Part shown: positions 51,511-61,619 of the stretch, in pieces
How the letters are laid out: the number at the start of each line of letters is the position of its first letter
How positions within the stretch are numbered: position 1 is the stretch's first letter
DNA from: Hydrogenophilales bacterium
Lineage (GTDB): Bacteria; Pseudomonadota; Gammaproteobacteria; Burkholderiales; Thiobacillaceae
Direction: 5' to 3'
Length of the DNA: 64,000 bases
Assembly (NCBI GenBank): GCA_016195805.1
Contig: JACPYT010000011.1
Coordinates: 124,001 to 188,000, forward strand
Notes under the pieces: generated by a model
The model's input: the letters and a program-made list of their open reading frames with translations, nothing else
Told to the model about the DNA's origin: nothing
Database searches by the model: none
Made by a program: the position numbers and the translations under genes

Positions 51511-52736
51511 CCGGCCATGGTGAGTCGAAAAAGAAAATCCCTGAAGGCATTTTCCACTTTTTTCATATGGACCTGCTTGTAGGGAAAGAGGTGCTCCGGA
51601 TCCATCGCATGCACGACCATTGTGTGGTCGATCTCGAATATCAGGAGTTCGCCTGCCTGCGTTTCGGCGCAATCGATACACAGGTAGTCGAGCTGCGTGC
51701 GCTGGCAGATCGCGTCCAGCGCGGCGCGGTGGCGTTCGGCAAAATCGCCGAAGCGTTCCATGAACGCCGCTTCCTCGCCCCGCTTCTGCGCATCCTCGTA
51801 CATCCCGGCGTTCACGTAATGGATCATCCAGTTCGATGAAATCCCCATGTGGCAGGCATAGGGCTTGCCATCGATCAGGGCAACGCGGAATTTCCGGAAC
51901 AGCCCATCCAGGCTACGGTAATCGATGAAACGCGACACGAAGAACTCCGCATCCCCGACCTTGCCAAGATAGGCGTCGAGTTCCTCGGGGTGTTCGATCT
52001 TTTCAAGATCGCGCCCGGCCTGCGAGCCGACCGGCCGCACGATGAAGGGAAAATCGCAGCCTGCAATCCGTTCGGCTGGCGCCACGCTGCCCGCAGCGAC
52101 GTCGAGCAACGTCGAACGCGCGGCCTGCAGAGTGGGCGGGATGAGCAGGCCCGGAGCATTCTGCAACAGCCGGCTGGCTGTATCGCGCCCGGTGGATGGA
52201 ATATGCCGCGGTTGGTTGATCACCGGCTTCGGCCAATGCGCCAGGGCGCTGTCGAGCGAGGCAAGCAGCGTGCGGTTCTCTTCCGATTCGCTGATCCCGA
52301 CATAGACGGCATCGTGGTCCGGGATGGGCAAAGCCAGGGGATCATCGGGCGAGACGTAATAGAACACGAGATCGATATCGCTGTCTTCCAGCAGACAGTC
52401 CAGCGGCGTATTGACGGAGATGTCGCCCGGAACCGACAGCACCAGCAGACGCAGCCTGGCGGGCTGCAGGGCCGCGGCGAGCAGGAACACGCGCTTCTGC
52501 TGCAGGGCCAGCGACTGGATCGTCAGGCCAACATCGCGTTGTCCGAGGCATTGCATGACCACCGAGAGGTTCATCCACAGTTCCGCATCGGCGGGGTATT
52601 GCTCAGCCTGTTCCAGCATCGCCTTGCCGAAGGGCCGCAAATCGGCCCCCTCGACACTCGTGCGAAGAAAGGGCGCCAGTCCCAGAAACGGGGTCTCAAA
52701 CTGATTCGGATTGCCAGGGCAGGATAGGGTCGTCAA
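51507..52736 (-). CDS. TPR-like + ATP-grasp domain ligase-like protein
   Basis: PADAELWMNLSVVMQCLGQRDVGLTIQ; FPFIVRPVGSQAGRDLEKIE; FRKFRVALIDGKPYACHMGISSNWMIHYVNAGM; DYLCIDCAETQAGELLIFEID. Confidence 0.85.
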   Translation of the reverse strand: MTTLSCPGNPNQFETPFLGLAPFLRTSVEGADLRPFGKAMLEQAEQYPADAELWMNLSVVMQCLGQRDVGLTIQSLALQQKRVFLLAAALQPARLRLLVLSVPGDISVNTPLDCLLEDSDIDLVFYYVSPDDPLALPIPDHDAVYVGISESEENRTLLASLDSALAHWPKPVINQPRHIPSTGRDTASRLLQNAPGLLIPPTLQAARSTLLDVAAGSVAPAERIAGCDFPFIVRPVGSQAGRDLEKIEHPEELDAYLGKVGDAEFFVSRFIDYRSLDGLFRKFRVALIDGKPYACHMGISSNWMIHYVNAGMYEDAQKRGEEAAFMERFGDFAERHRAALDAICQRTQLDYLCIDCAETQAGELLIFEIDHTMVVHAMDPEHLFPYKQVHMKKVENAFRDFLFRLTMAG

Positions 52737-53095
52737 TTGGTTTCAGCGCCTGTGTTGAAAGTTGGCCGGGAGGCATCGAAGCACTCCCTCGCATGCATCC
52801 CCCCTTTCACGTGAACCCATCGGATGACCGTTGTTGTCGCGTTCAATCAGACGCACGTTAAGCGGGTGGTGAGGTAAAAGTAGCTCACCCGGACATTTTT
52901 GATCCCGCGAACAAAGGGGGAAATTGACGCCAACTATCGTTTTGCCGGCTGCTTGGCCCGGCTATCCGGATTCGTGGCTTGTCAGCCACCGTTGGGAGGG
53001 GCCAGGGCGTTGGACTTTCGTTTCATTGCAAAGGGTGTGGGCGTTTGCGTGTGAATCGGGGCGCCAGCCTCCCTCTACGCCTTTTGACACGCACG

Positions 53096-53761
53096 TCACC
53101 GTTCGAATACCAGACTTTCCGCGCGAACGCCCAGATCCGCCAAAGCGCCGTTGACCGCCTCCATGAAGGGCGGCGGGCCGCAGACATAAAAGCGCTGCGT
53201 GAAATCCGTGATTTTTTCTTCCAGGAAAGTGCGGTCGACACGCCGGTGTTCATACCCGGGCGCAGCGGCACCGGTACAGGTCAGCACGCAGCGCTCACCC
53301 AGCACATGGCGCAGTTCCTTCTCGCAGATCACGTCACGCGGGGTCTTGTTGGAAAAGATCAGGGTCTGGCCGTCCACCACCCCCTTGCGCGCCAGATCGC
53401 GCAGGATGGCTAGAAAAGGCGTGATGCCGGCGCCGCCGGCGATGAACACCCCCGGCCCCTGGTAGCGGATGGTGCCGAACGGCTCGGACATCAGCAGCTC
53501 GGCACCCGGCGCAAGCTGGTGGATCGCCTGGGTCACGCCGGCATGGTCGGGATACGCCTTGATGGTGAATTCCAGCACGCCGTCCTCGGTCAGCCCGGTA
53601 GGCGTGAAGGGTCGCCCCTGCTCGCGCAGGCCGGGGCGGTTGATCGCCAGTTCCACCCCCTGGCCGGGAACGATGGAAACCCCCGCCGGCTTGTCGACGA
53701 TGAAATGTTTCACGTCGTGGGTAACGAACTGGCTCATCAACAGCTTGACGGTATGGTTCAT
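53096..53761 (-). CDS. FNR-family flavodoxin/ferredoxin reductase
   Basis: RPFTPTGLTEDGVLEFTIKAYP, GPGVFIAGGAGITPFLAILRDL, FYVCGPPPFMEAV. Confidence 0.92.
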   Translation of the reverse strand: MNHTVKLLMSQFVTHDVKHFIVDKPAGVSIVPGQGVELAINRPGLREQGRPFTPTGLTEDGVLEFTIKAYPDHAGVTQAIHQLAPGAELLMSEPFGTIRYQGPGVFIAGGAGITPFLAILRDLARKGVVDGQTLIFSNKTPRDVICEKELRHVLGERCVLTCTGAAAPGYEHRRVDRTFLEEKITDFTQRFYVCGPPPFMEAVNGALADLGVRAESLVFER

Positions 53762-53851
53762 CGCCCGCTTCCTCCCGTGAAATACATGTCCGATACCTCG
53801 CACATTCCGGCCGGATCATCGCGTGGCGACGCCACGCGAATCGACCCGGCT

Positions 53852-54271
53852 TCAATACTGATCGGCCAACCAGCCATCCAGAAGCGTGCAGGCTTCCTGC
53901 TTGGGGATGGAAGAATCCATGCCCTGCAGGGGCGTATAGCAAAGATACGGATTGCCCTCGCGATCCGTCAGGTTGCGTAGCGGCATGTCACCCACGGTTT
54001 CATAGCCGCGCGCATCCATCATGATGAACTGGTAGTCCTCGCCGACGCTGACTTCCAGTCTGCCGCCGTTGCCCTCGCCGAATTTTTCCCACCAGGTTTC
54101 GGGGTTGGCCCCGTCATAGAAGGGGGGCATCGCCCCCAACCTGCTGCTGCGATGCCAGGCGATGATGGTCGGATCCTTCATCTGATTTTCTTTCGCTGCG
54201 TCTTTCGCAAGCAGGCTGGCGGCCTGGAAGCCATGGTCCGGGCCGCGATAGTCGATGTGTACGTTTCTCAT
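53852..54271 (-). CDS. Conserved small protein, possibly AF1514/DUF5619-like
   Basis: FYDGANPETWWEKFGEGNGGRLEVSVGEDYQFIMMDARGYE; family name from memory. Confidence 0.65.
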   Translation of the reverse strand: MRNVHIDYRGPDHGFQAASLLAKDAAKENQMKDPTIIAWHRSSRLGAMPPFYDGANPETWWEKFGEGNGGRLEVSVGEDYQFIMMDARGYETVGDMPLRNLTDREGNPYLCYTPLQGMDSSIPKQEACTLLDGWLADQY

Positions 54272-54657
54272 GGGAGCCTCCTGGATAACCGGGAATTGAG
54301 TATGCCGGCGCCGAATCCGGCGCACGAACCGAGTACTCTTTGTAGGCCAACACCCGGCAAAAACAATCGGACATTTCGGGCGCCGCACGAGCAACCGCGG
54401 ATGCCAGGGCCAGGACGTCGAACCCTGTCCCGGATAAAGGACAGAAAATGTCTTTTCCTTACAAGGCATTGCGGAAAATGCCCGGTTTGGTGTCGCCGGA
54501 AGGCGACGAAACCGCAGCCCATCATTCGGGGATGGAAACTCAAGCCCATGAAAAACAACGGATATTCATGCCTGGCACGGCACATGCTGGAGAGGCTTTG
54601 GCTTGTCGGGATGAAAGCCGCGTAACCCAACCTCAATGTACTTATAAGGAGTATGCA

Positions 54658-55017
54658 ATGAAGCAGTATGCCCAGCAGATCCGTACCCAATTTCTGACCC
54701 TGATCATGGCCGGGGTGGCCGGCGCAGGTTTTGCCACGGCCGCCACGGCTGCGGGACTCGGCGGCGTCCACGCCGATGTCGGCGCAGGCGCCAGCGTTCC
54801 GGCACCCGAGCCTGCCCAGGCCGGCGGCGCTGCGGATGCGCACATGAGCTCCTCCGGAAGCGCCAACAATAATGCGCAGTGGCAGAGCGGAGCGACCCGG
54901 GGCGCAGACCGTGCCGCGGAACGCATGAACGCCGACGGCGCCGAAATGAAGCAATCGGGGGGTGCCGACCTTGAGGCCGCCGGCACGACGACGGTAAAGG
55001 GCAAGCACAAACGCTGA
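54658..55017 (+). CDS. Small secreted Ala/Gly-rich protein
   Basis: RBS aaggag upstream of ATG 54658; signal-like TLIMAGVAGAGFATAATAA. Confidence 0.7.
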   Translation: MKQYAQQIRTQFLTLIMAGVAGAGFATAATAAGLGGVHADVGAGASVPAPEPAQAGGAADAHMSSSGSANNNAQWQSGATRGADRAAERMNADGAEMKQSGGADLEAAGTTTVKGKHKR

Positions 55018-55242
55018 GGCCACCGCGAACGCCCTGTCGCTGCGATGCGTTCAGGGCTGAAGGTGGGGCCGGCTTTCGAACCAGGATGCATGCCTGGTTC
55101 GGGATCGGCCCTTTCCGCAGCGGAGCACCGGCCCCGCTTCCCTCCTTTCATAATCGCTCCTGCCCTTCCGGGATTTCCGGAGCAACCAAATCCACCAGGA
55201 ATCAGATCAGCCTCGCTCCCTGATTAACAGGAGACACGTCCT

Positions 55243-56166
55243 ATGACGCGCAGCCCGCATTTTTTCAGCATCGTTCACACGATCCGACACATCTTCAGCC
55301 ACATCGGGGTCACGCTCCTGGCGGTAGGCATCGCCTTCTCGCTTCCCGTGCTGGCGAAATTCATCCTGTTCACCTGGTGGCCCCGGGTGGAGGACAATTC
55401 ACAACTGCTGCTGGCCAACGAAATCATTTTCGCCGCCGTGCTGGTGATGCTGTTCAACCTCTTCCTCAGCGCACGGCAGGGGCGCCTCAGCCACCGCCTG
55501 AACCGCCTGGTCTCGCTGGTGCATGTGCGCGGGGGAAACAACTGGCTCGCGCGCTGGTACGACCGCAAGCTGCTCAACCGGATCACCGGCACCCGCGACG
55601 TGTCGGTGATGTCGGTCACCGGATACGATACGTTCGTCTCGGAGCGGCGCAAGTTGAGCCAGGTGATCGACCACAGTTACGAATTGCGGGTCATGCTGAT
55701 GAACCCTTACGGCACAGGCGCCATGCGGCGCGTGCAATCGCTGGGCGACCCCGCCCCGCTGCTCGAAACCTACCGCGAGGAGACCGCGGCCACGATCGAG
55801 CGGCTGGCTGCCCTGGCAGACGCAGGCAAGCAGGTCACGCTGAAGTTCTACGAGGATCCGCCCTTCTGGAACCTGATCATCACCGGGGAATACGTATGGG
55901 TGCAGTACTGCCACGACGGCCATGAACTGAAAGACCAGCCGGAATACGTCTTTGCCCTGCTCCGCGACAAGCCCACGCAGGGCCTGTTCTCGGCGTTCTA
56001 CGTACACTTTCTCAATCAGTGGAGCGCTCCGCATCACCCGGAGTACGACTTTGCCACCCGCCAACTGATCTACCGCAATGAGCAGGGCAACGAAGTGAAA
56101 CGGCTGCCCTTCCCGCCGCGGGCCGAGCGCAGCGAACGCCGGGCGCCCGTCATGCTGGCAGGCTGA
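55243..56166 (+). CDS. Membrane-anchored protein of unknown function
   Basis: Two N-terminal TM segments then a soluble domain (RDVSVMSVTGYDTFVSERRKLSQVIDHSYELRVMLMNPYG) resembling PLD-like folds without HKD motif. Confidence 0.75.
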   Translation: MTRSPHFFSIVHTIRHIFSHIGVTLLAVGIAFSLPVLAKFILFTWWPRVEDNSQLLLANEIIFAAVLVMLFNLFLSARQGRLSHRLNRLVSLVHVRGGNNWLARWYDRKLLNRITGTRDVSVMSVTGYDTFVSERRKLSQVIDHSYELRVMLMNPYGTGAMRRVQSLGDPAPLLETYREETAATIERLAALADAGKQVTLKFYEDPPFWNLIITGEYVWVQYCHDGHELKDQPEYVFALLRDKPTQGLFSAFYVHFLNQWSAPHHPEYDFATRQLIYRNEQGNEVKRLPFPPRAERSERRAPVMLAG

Positions 56167-56475
56167 ATGCCGGCATATGAACCCCGCTGCGTTGCGTGGG
56201 CCAGCAGCGAACGGCGCATCCTCACGCCACTTGTCGAGCAAGCGGCGTGAACGAGGATTCGCGACTGCCCCAGGCAAAGCCGAGGCAGCCCCCGCCGCCA
56301 TAGACGGCGCCGCAGAGTACGACGCCGCCGGAAGCGCGGCATGTTCCCCGGGGCCGTCCGCTTCCTCTGCAGTGTCCCTGATTCGGTGCCGCCTTCGCCC
56401 GTCCTGACGGTTTTGCTGGGTGAAGCGCGCGACACCGCGTATCGTCTACCCATTGCCACAGCAAGGAGCCCAGGC

Positions 56476-56631
56476 TTGAAACCCAACTATCAGTACGAAA
56501 AGCGGCAAAGGGAGCTGGAGAAGAAGAAAAAGAAAGCGGAAAAGGAACAGAAAAAAGCCTCGACCTCCGAGCCCCCCTCAGCGCCGGGAACGGTGGAAAC
56601 GGTCGTTCCACCAGGCAAGGCACAAAACTGA
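56476..56631 (+). CDS. Small highly basic protein, TTG start
   Basis: RBS aaggag at 56463 then TTG: (M)KPNYQYEKRQRELEKKKKKAEKEQKKAS. Confidence 0.65.
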   Translation: MKPNYQYEKRQRELEKKKKKAEKEQKKASTSEPPSAPGTVETVVPPGKAQN

Positions 56632-56696
56632 TCGGGCTCGGCCGGGTGTTCGACCAAGCTGCCCCGAAAGCCCGGGACCGCGCAACCTGACCCCAT

Positions 56697-57272
56697 TCAG
56701 TCTCCGGGAGGATCGACCGGGCGACTTGTCGCCTGCAGGCCCAGTTTCTCGCCGAGGGATCGCCGCAGCGCCGCGTTCGCCCGCTCCCGCAGGGTTTCCA
56801 GCCGGTTATGAATGCGGTCCAGCTTGTTTGCGGTAATCCGTCTGATGTCTGCGACGGCCAGCATATGCCGGCCCGCAAAGACATCGGCGTAGAGTGTTTT
56901 GAACGCACGCGACAACTGCCTGAGCTGCGCCGCATCCTGTGCGTCGAACCTTTCGCAAAAGAATTCGTAACAGACCAGCGGCCGGCCATAGCCGAGCCGG
57001 CATCCCGAGCCCGGCACATGCCATCCGTCGTTGACCTCGTAGTCCTCAACCCGCGGACCCAGCACGAATCGCAGAAAATCGCTGTCCACGCTTTCGCGGC
57101 ACATCACCTCCCTGCAGCAGACGCTCGTGCAGCGGGCACAGGGGACGTCGTCCTGCAACGCAGCCAGGCTTTGCAGAATGGCTTCCACTTCGATATGAAT
57201 CTCCCGGATCCGGTACAGCTGTTCGCTGAACGCCTTGGTGTCCGCGGCTCCGATTAGCGTTCCTGGCTTCAT
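56697..57272 (-). CDS. Cysteine-cluster protein (possible metal binding)
   Basis: PCARCTSVCCREVMCRE...GSGCRLGYGRPLVCYEFFCERF. Confidence 0.75.
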   Translation of the reverse strand: MKPGTLIGAADTKAFSEQLYRIREIHIEVEAILQSLAALQDDVPCARCTSVCCREVMCRESVDSDFLRFVLGPRVEDYEVNDGWHVPGSGCRLGYGRPLVCYEFFCERFDAQDAAQLRQLSRAFKTLYADVFAGRHMLAVADIRRITANKLDRIHNRLETLRERANAALRRSLGEKLGLQATSRPVDPPGD

Positions 57273-57286
57273 GTATCCCCGTTATT

Positions 57287-57694
57287 TCAGTGGGCCATCG
57301 ACGGCCTGAACGCGCCTTCCTGCGATGTACGCCGGTCGATTCTCGATCGGCGCTCACCCGCCATCGCGGGGGGAAGGTTTGTCCATTGCCCATAAGGATT
57401 GCGGCGATCGTCCTGCCTGCGATCATCGTGATGGATGTAGCTGCATGCGCATTGTTGCTCGGTGCAGCCGGGCACGGGTAGGCCGGGGGCCTCGCCGGAG
57501 AGGTAACGGGCATTTCCAAGCCGTTGGGCGGCTACGCATGCAGGGACGCCGGTGCACACCTCAACACAGTGATAACGGCTGGGTGCGTCCCGTCTTGCGG
57601 CGGGGGCTGACAGACAGGCTTTCTGCCTGGCGGCGTGGCGCAGCCAGAGCACGACTGCGGTCACCAGCAATAGAAAAGCAAACCCCTGCGCCAT
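57287..57694 (-). CDS. Small membrane-anchored Cys/His-rich hypothetical protein
   Basis: N-terminal TM MAQGFAFLLLVTAVVLWLRHA; CTEQQCACSYIHHDDRRQDDRR. Confidence 0.55.
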   Translation of the reverse strand: MAQGFAFLLLVTAVVLWLRHAARQKACLSAPAARRDAPSRYHCVEVCTGVPACVAAQRLGNARYLSGEAPGLPVPGCTEQQCACSYIHHDDRRQDDRRNPYGQWTNLPPAMAGERRSRIDRRTSQEGAFRPSMAH

Positions 57695-57909
57695 TTCACC
57701 GCCTCCCTTTCGGATACGCCCGAAAAACCAATATAGGAGATGGCGGCCACTTGCAAAGGCCCTGCGCTGCCAGAATCGGAACCGTGCGTCGCGTGCTGGG
57801 GAGGCTCCCGCCAGGAATTGTGCGGGCCATGCGGAAAGGATCGGGCTGACTGCCCTCTCATCACACCCAGTGGATTGGAGGCTGCCCCATTCTCCCCCTC
57901 CACTCCTCG

Positions 57910-58113
57910 CTACTTGTCGTGCTCACGCTGATCGGCCTGCCACTGGGCAAACCGGGCGCGAATTTCCGCCATTGTCTTGGCCTCATCAAGCAGCTGATGA
58001 ATTGCCGACAATCCGCAGCGGGCGTCGATCAACGACTGCAGCATGTCCAGCAGTTCGGATTCCACGATATCGCTGTGTACAGCGGGCGGTGGCGTCTTTC
58101 TGGCCGTCATCAT
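57910..58113 (-). CDS. Small hypothetical protein
   Basis: ORF tail MTARKTPPPAVHSDIVESELLDMLQSLIDARCGLSAIHQLLDEAKTMAEIRARFAQWQADQREHDK. Confidence 0.55.
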   Translation of the reverse strand: MMTARKTPPPAVHSDIVESELLDMLQSLIDARCGLSAIHQLLDEAKTMAEIRARFAQWQADQREHDK

Positions 58114-58300
58114 GGCGCAACTCCCAAGGGGACCGATACCCCGGGAAGTGCGATTTACATGCCAGGAAATTTGGTAAGTTCTAACCCCCGGGATGACAAG
58201 GGCCGGACACGCGCCGAATTGGCGCACCGCAAGCCGGGGATAGCGTGACCGAACGGGAGAAACGGCTATAAAGAATGGATCTCCCCCTGAAGGACGCGAC

Positions 58301-58693
58301 ATGGCCAACCCTTTCGTGCACATCGAACTGCAAACCAAGGACCTTGCCAAGGCCAAGGAGTTTTATTCCACGCTATTCGACTGGACGCTGGAAGACATTC
58401 CCGCACCCGACGGCGACCTGCCCTATACCCTGATCAAGGTCGGCGCAGGCACCGGCGGCGGCATGTTCGCGAACCCGGATCCCAAGGTGCCGCCACACTG
58501 GCTCGCCTACGTCGGGGTGGATGACATCGAGGCTTCCACCCTCAAGGCACGCACGCTGGGCGCCACGGTGCTGCAGGACGTGATGGAGGTCGGCGACTAC
58601 GGCTGGCTGAGCGTGATCCGGGATCCCACCGGCGCGGTCATCGCCATGTGGAAGCCCAAAATGGGCACACAGGGCGGCGCAGATCAGGCCTGA
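58301..58693 (+). CDS. VOC/glyoxalase-family protein
   Basis: FVHIELQTKDLAKAKEFYSTLFDWTLEDIP; GDYGWLSVIRDPTGAVIAMWKPK. Confidence 0.93.
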   Translation: MANPFVHIELQTKDLAKAKEFYSTLFDWTLEDIPAPDGDLPYTLIKVGAGTGGGMFANPDPKVPPHWLAYVGVDDIEASTLKARTLGATVLQDVMEVGDYGWLSVIRDPTGAVIAMWKPKMGTQGGADQA

Positions 58694-58739
58694 GCCGGCG
58701 CAACCCGCATCCCTTCGGATGCCCAACCAGGAGAAAGAC

Positions 58740-59066
58740 ATGACCAGACACAGGATGATGTTGTACGGCCCGCTGTTCGCCGCGCTGCTGCTCCCCGGAT
58801 GCGTCGTGTCACCCGCATACGGCCCGGATTACGTGGTGGCGCCGGCACTGCCGGTGACGGTGGAACTCGGCGTGGAACCCTATTACGTTCATGACGGTTT
58901 CTTCTACTACTACCACGAGCGCGACCATCGCTGGAGCTATTCTCGCGACAGGGCGGGCCCCTGGAAAGACCTGCCGCGGGATCGCTACCCCCGGGAGATC
59001 CGCTACAAGGACCGCGACTCGCACGGGGATCGTGACCGGGAGCGCGATCGCGACCACCGTGATTGA
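58740..59066 (+). CDS. Lipoprotein with Arg/Asp-rich C-terminus
   Basis: Lipobox LLLPGC; YYVHDGFFYYYHERDHRWSYSRDRAGPW; RDRERDRDHRD tail. Confidence 0.75.
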   Translation: MTRHRMMLYGPLFAALLLPGCVVSPAYGPDYVVAPALPVTVELGVEPYYVHDGFFYYYHERDHRWSYSRDRAGPWKDLPRDRYPREIRYKDRDSHGDRDRERDRDHRD

Positions 59067-59095
59067 ACGGGTGCGTTTTTCCCGCTGGTCGGTGC

Positions 59096-60133
59096 TCAAG
59101 GCGCCGGGTTGGGAAATTGCCGGTGAATGCGCTCGATGTCCGCCAGGACGTCGGCTGGAAGTCCGACCCGGACGGCGGCCAGGTTCTCCTGCAATTGCGC
59201 CATCGTGGTGGCGCCGATGATCGTGCTGCCGACGCACCAGCGGCCACAGGTGAAGCCCAGGGCCAGCTGGACGGGCGTGAGGCCGTGCCGGTCTGCGAGC
59301 GCCGCATAAGCCGCCACGGCCGGCACCGTATTGAGCGTGTTGTAACGGCTGGCAAACCCGCTGAACAGATTCACCCGGCCCGGCGTCCTGGCGTCGCGCA
59401 GGTATTTTCCGGACAGCACGCCGAATCCGAGCGGCGAATAGGCCAGCAGGCCGATCTTTTCGCGGAAGCCGATTTCGGCCAGGCCGTTTTCCCAGGTCCG
59501 GTTCAGCAGGCTGTAGGCGTTCTGGACCGACACCGGGCGCGGCAGCCCCAACTCGTCGGCCAGACGCAGGACCGTCATCAGCCCCCACGGCGTCTCGTTG
59601 GACAGTCCCCAGTGGCGAACCTTGCCCGCCTCGATGAAGCCGGCCATGGCGGCCAGGGTTTCACGCAGCGGCACCGTCTCGCGCTCCTGCTCCGGGTGGA
59701 AGTGATACTGGCCGAACATGGGTACATTGCGATCCGGCCAGTGCAGCTGGTAGAGGTCGACGTAGTCCGTCTGCAGCCGCTGCAGCGACCCGTCGAGCGC
59801 CTGCTGCAGGTTGGCCCGGCTGAAATTGAGCCGGCCTTCCCTGATCCAGTCCAGCGTACGCCCGGGGCCGGTCGCCTTGGTTGCCAGGACGATGCGGTCG
59901 CGGGACTGGCGCTTCAGCCAAGTGCCCACATGGCGTTCGGTCAGCCCGGTCGTCTCGGCCCGCGCCGGGACCGGATACATTTCGGCGGTATCGATGAAAT
60001 TGACCCCCTGGGCCAGGGCATGGTCCAGCTGGGCATGGGCCTCGGCCTCGCTGTTCTGCTGGCCAAAGGTCATGGTGCCGAGGCAGACAGCCGGGACGGA
60101 CAGATCGCTGTTTCCGAGAAGGATATGTTTCAT
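59096..60133 (-). CDS. Aldo/keto reductase (Tas-like)
   Basis: LGNSDLSVPAVCLGTMTFGQQNSEAEAHAQLDHALAQGVNFIDTAEMYP. Confidence 0.94.
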   Translation of the reverse strand: MKHILLGNSDLSVPAVCLGTMTFGQQNSEAEAHAQLDHALAQGVNFIDTAEMYPVPARAETTGLTERHVGTWLKRQSRDRIVLATKATGPGRTLDWIREGRLNFSRANLQQALDGSLQRLQTDYVDLYQLHWPDRNVPMFGQYHFHPEQERETVPLRETLAAMAGFIEAGKVRHWGLSNETPWGLMTVLRLADELGLPRPVSVQNAYSLLNRTWENGLAEIGFREKIGLLAYSPLGFGVLSGKYLRDARTPGRVNLFSGFASRYNTLNTVPAVAAYAALADRHGLTPVQLALGFTCGRWCVGSTIIGATTMAQLQENLAAVRVGLPADVLADIERIHRQFPNPAP

Positions 60134-60312
60134 CTGGATGAATGGGCCTCAAGTTTTGTGCGGATGCATCGTTAAGGTTTCGTGTCCGGGCCACGCCCCG
60201 CGCGGATGTGGCGCACCGTCTCCGACCCCTCTGTTCACGATAGGTTCAGACGACGCCAGCCTTCGCGCGTGCGGACCTTCAATCATAAACACACGTCTTA
60301 CGAGGAGAGCGG

Positions 60313-61578
60313 ATGGGCAAGGAAACCTTCCTGGCGCGGCAACCCATAGTCGACGCCGAGCATCGCCTGTTCGCCTATGAACTCCTGTTCCGGCAATCGA
60401 TGGCCGCCGTCTCGGCCCAGATCAGCAGCCAGCTGCAGGCCGGCGTCGAGGTCATCGGCAACACCCTCTGTCTCGGTCCCGACTGGCTGCTGCAAGGCAG
60501 GCTCGCCTTCATCAACCTGGACGAAGCCACCCTGATGAGCGACTTCGTCTGCCTGCTGCCGCCCCACCACGTCGTCTACGAAATCCTCGAGACCGTGCCG
60601 GTCTCGCCGGTGCTGATCGCCCGCATCCGCGAACTCCGCCAGCTCGGCTACCGCTTCGCCCTGGACGATTTCGTCTGCCTCGACGAGTACCGTCCGCTGC
60701 TGCCGATGGTCGACTTCGTGAAGCTCGACGTGCTCGAACAGCATCCCGAAAAGACCGTGGAAATCATCGCCCACATCCAGCGCGACTTCAAAGGCCAGTT
60801 CATCGCCGAAAAGGTCGAAACCCGCGAGATGTTCGAACTCTGCCGCGCCAGCGGCATCCAGTATTTCCAGGGCTACTACTTCGCCCGCCCGGAGAACCTC
60901 GCCAGCAAGTCCATCCAGCCGGGTCAGCTGGCCGTGCTGGAACTGATGAACAAGGTGCGCACCTGCGAAGACCTGGGCGAGATCGAGGAGCCCCTGCGCC
61001 GCAATGCCGCGCTGACCCTGCGCCTGCTGCGCTACGCCAATTCCGCCGCCGCCGGCCTGCGCAAGCAGGTCCATACCGTGCGCCAGGCCCTGGCCCAGAT
61101 CGGGCTGATGACGCTGTATCGCTGGCTGGCGCTGCTGCTGGTCACCGCCAACCCGACGCCCACCAACGCCCTGCTGGCGCGCACCGCCGTGACGCGCGGG
61201 CGCCTGTGCGAACTGCTCGGCCGCCCCCGGCTCGACCGCCAGGCCCAGGACGAACTGTTCATCACCGGGCTGTTTTCCCTGGCCGAACCGCTGATGGAAA
61301 TCCCGCTCGCCCGCCTGCTCGAACAGCTTCCCATGCCCAACCCCGTCGTCCAGGCCCTGGTCCACCAGAGCGGCCCCTATGCGCCCTTCCTGAAACTCGC
61401 CGAAGCCTCGGAACGCAGCGACTTCGCACAGATCGCCCGCTACGCCGGCGAGATCGCGTCCAGCCCCGACGAGGTCAATGTCGCCCAGCTGCAATCGCTT
61501 GCCTGGACCGAGGAGCTGGCCAGCGAAGTGGCCCCGACGGCAGTCGGTCTCGCCACGCCTGAAGCAGGGCTGCGGTAG
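60313..61578 (+). CDS. EAL-HDOD (YuxH-like) signalling protein
   Basis: FLARQPIVDAEHRLFAYELLFRQ; FALDDFVCLDEYRPLLPMVDFVKLDV; HDOD region RRNAALTLRLLRYANSAAAGLRKQVHTVRQALAQIG. Confidence 0.92.
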   Translation: MGKETFLARQPIVDAEHRLFAYELLFRQSMAAVSAQISSQLQAGVEVIGNTLCLGPDWLLQGRLAFINLDEATLMSDFVCLLPPHHVVYEILETVPVSPVLIARIRELRQLGYRFALDDFVCLDEYRPLLPMVDFVKLDVLEQHPEKTVEIIAHIQRDFKGQFIAEKVETREMFELCRASGIQYFQGYYFARPENLASKSIQPGQLAVLELMNKVRTCEDLGEIEEPLRRNAALTLRLLRYANSAAAGLRKQVHTVRQALAQIGLMTLYRWLALLLVTANPTPTNALLARTAVTRGRLCELLGRPRLDRQAQDELFITGLFSLAEPLMEIPLARLLEQLPMPNPVVQALVHQSGPYAPFLKLAEASERSDFAQIARYAGEIASSPDEVNVAQLQSLAWTEELASEVAPTAVGLATPEAGLR

Positions 61579-61597
61579 TCACTGCTTGAAACAAGCT
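61532..61597. repeat. 66-bp dispersed repeat, copy A
   Basis: 53/66 ungapped identity with 63229-63294 by hand alignment; overlaps the 3' end of the EAL-HDOD CDS. Confidence 0.8.
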
Positions 61598-61619
61598 GAG
61601 GCGCGACGGCGCGGCGCCG

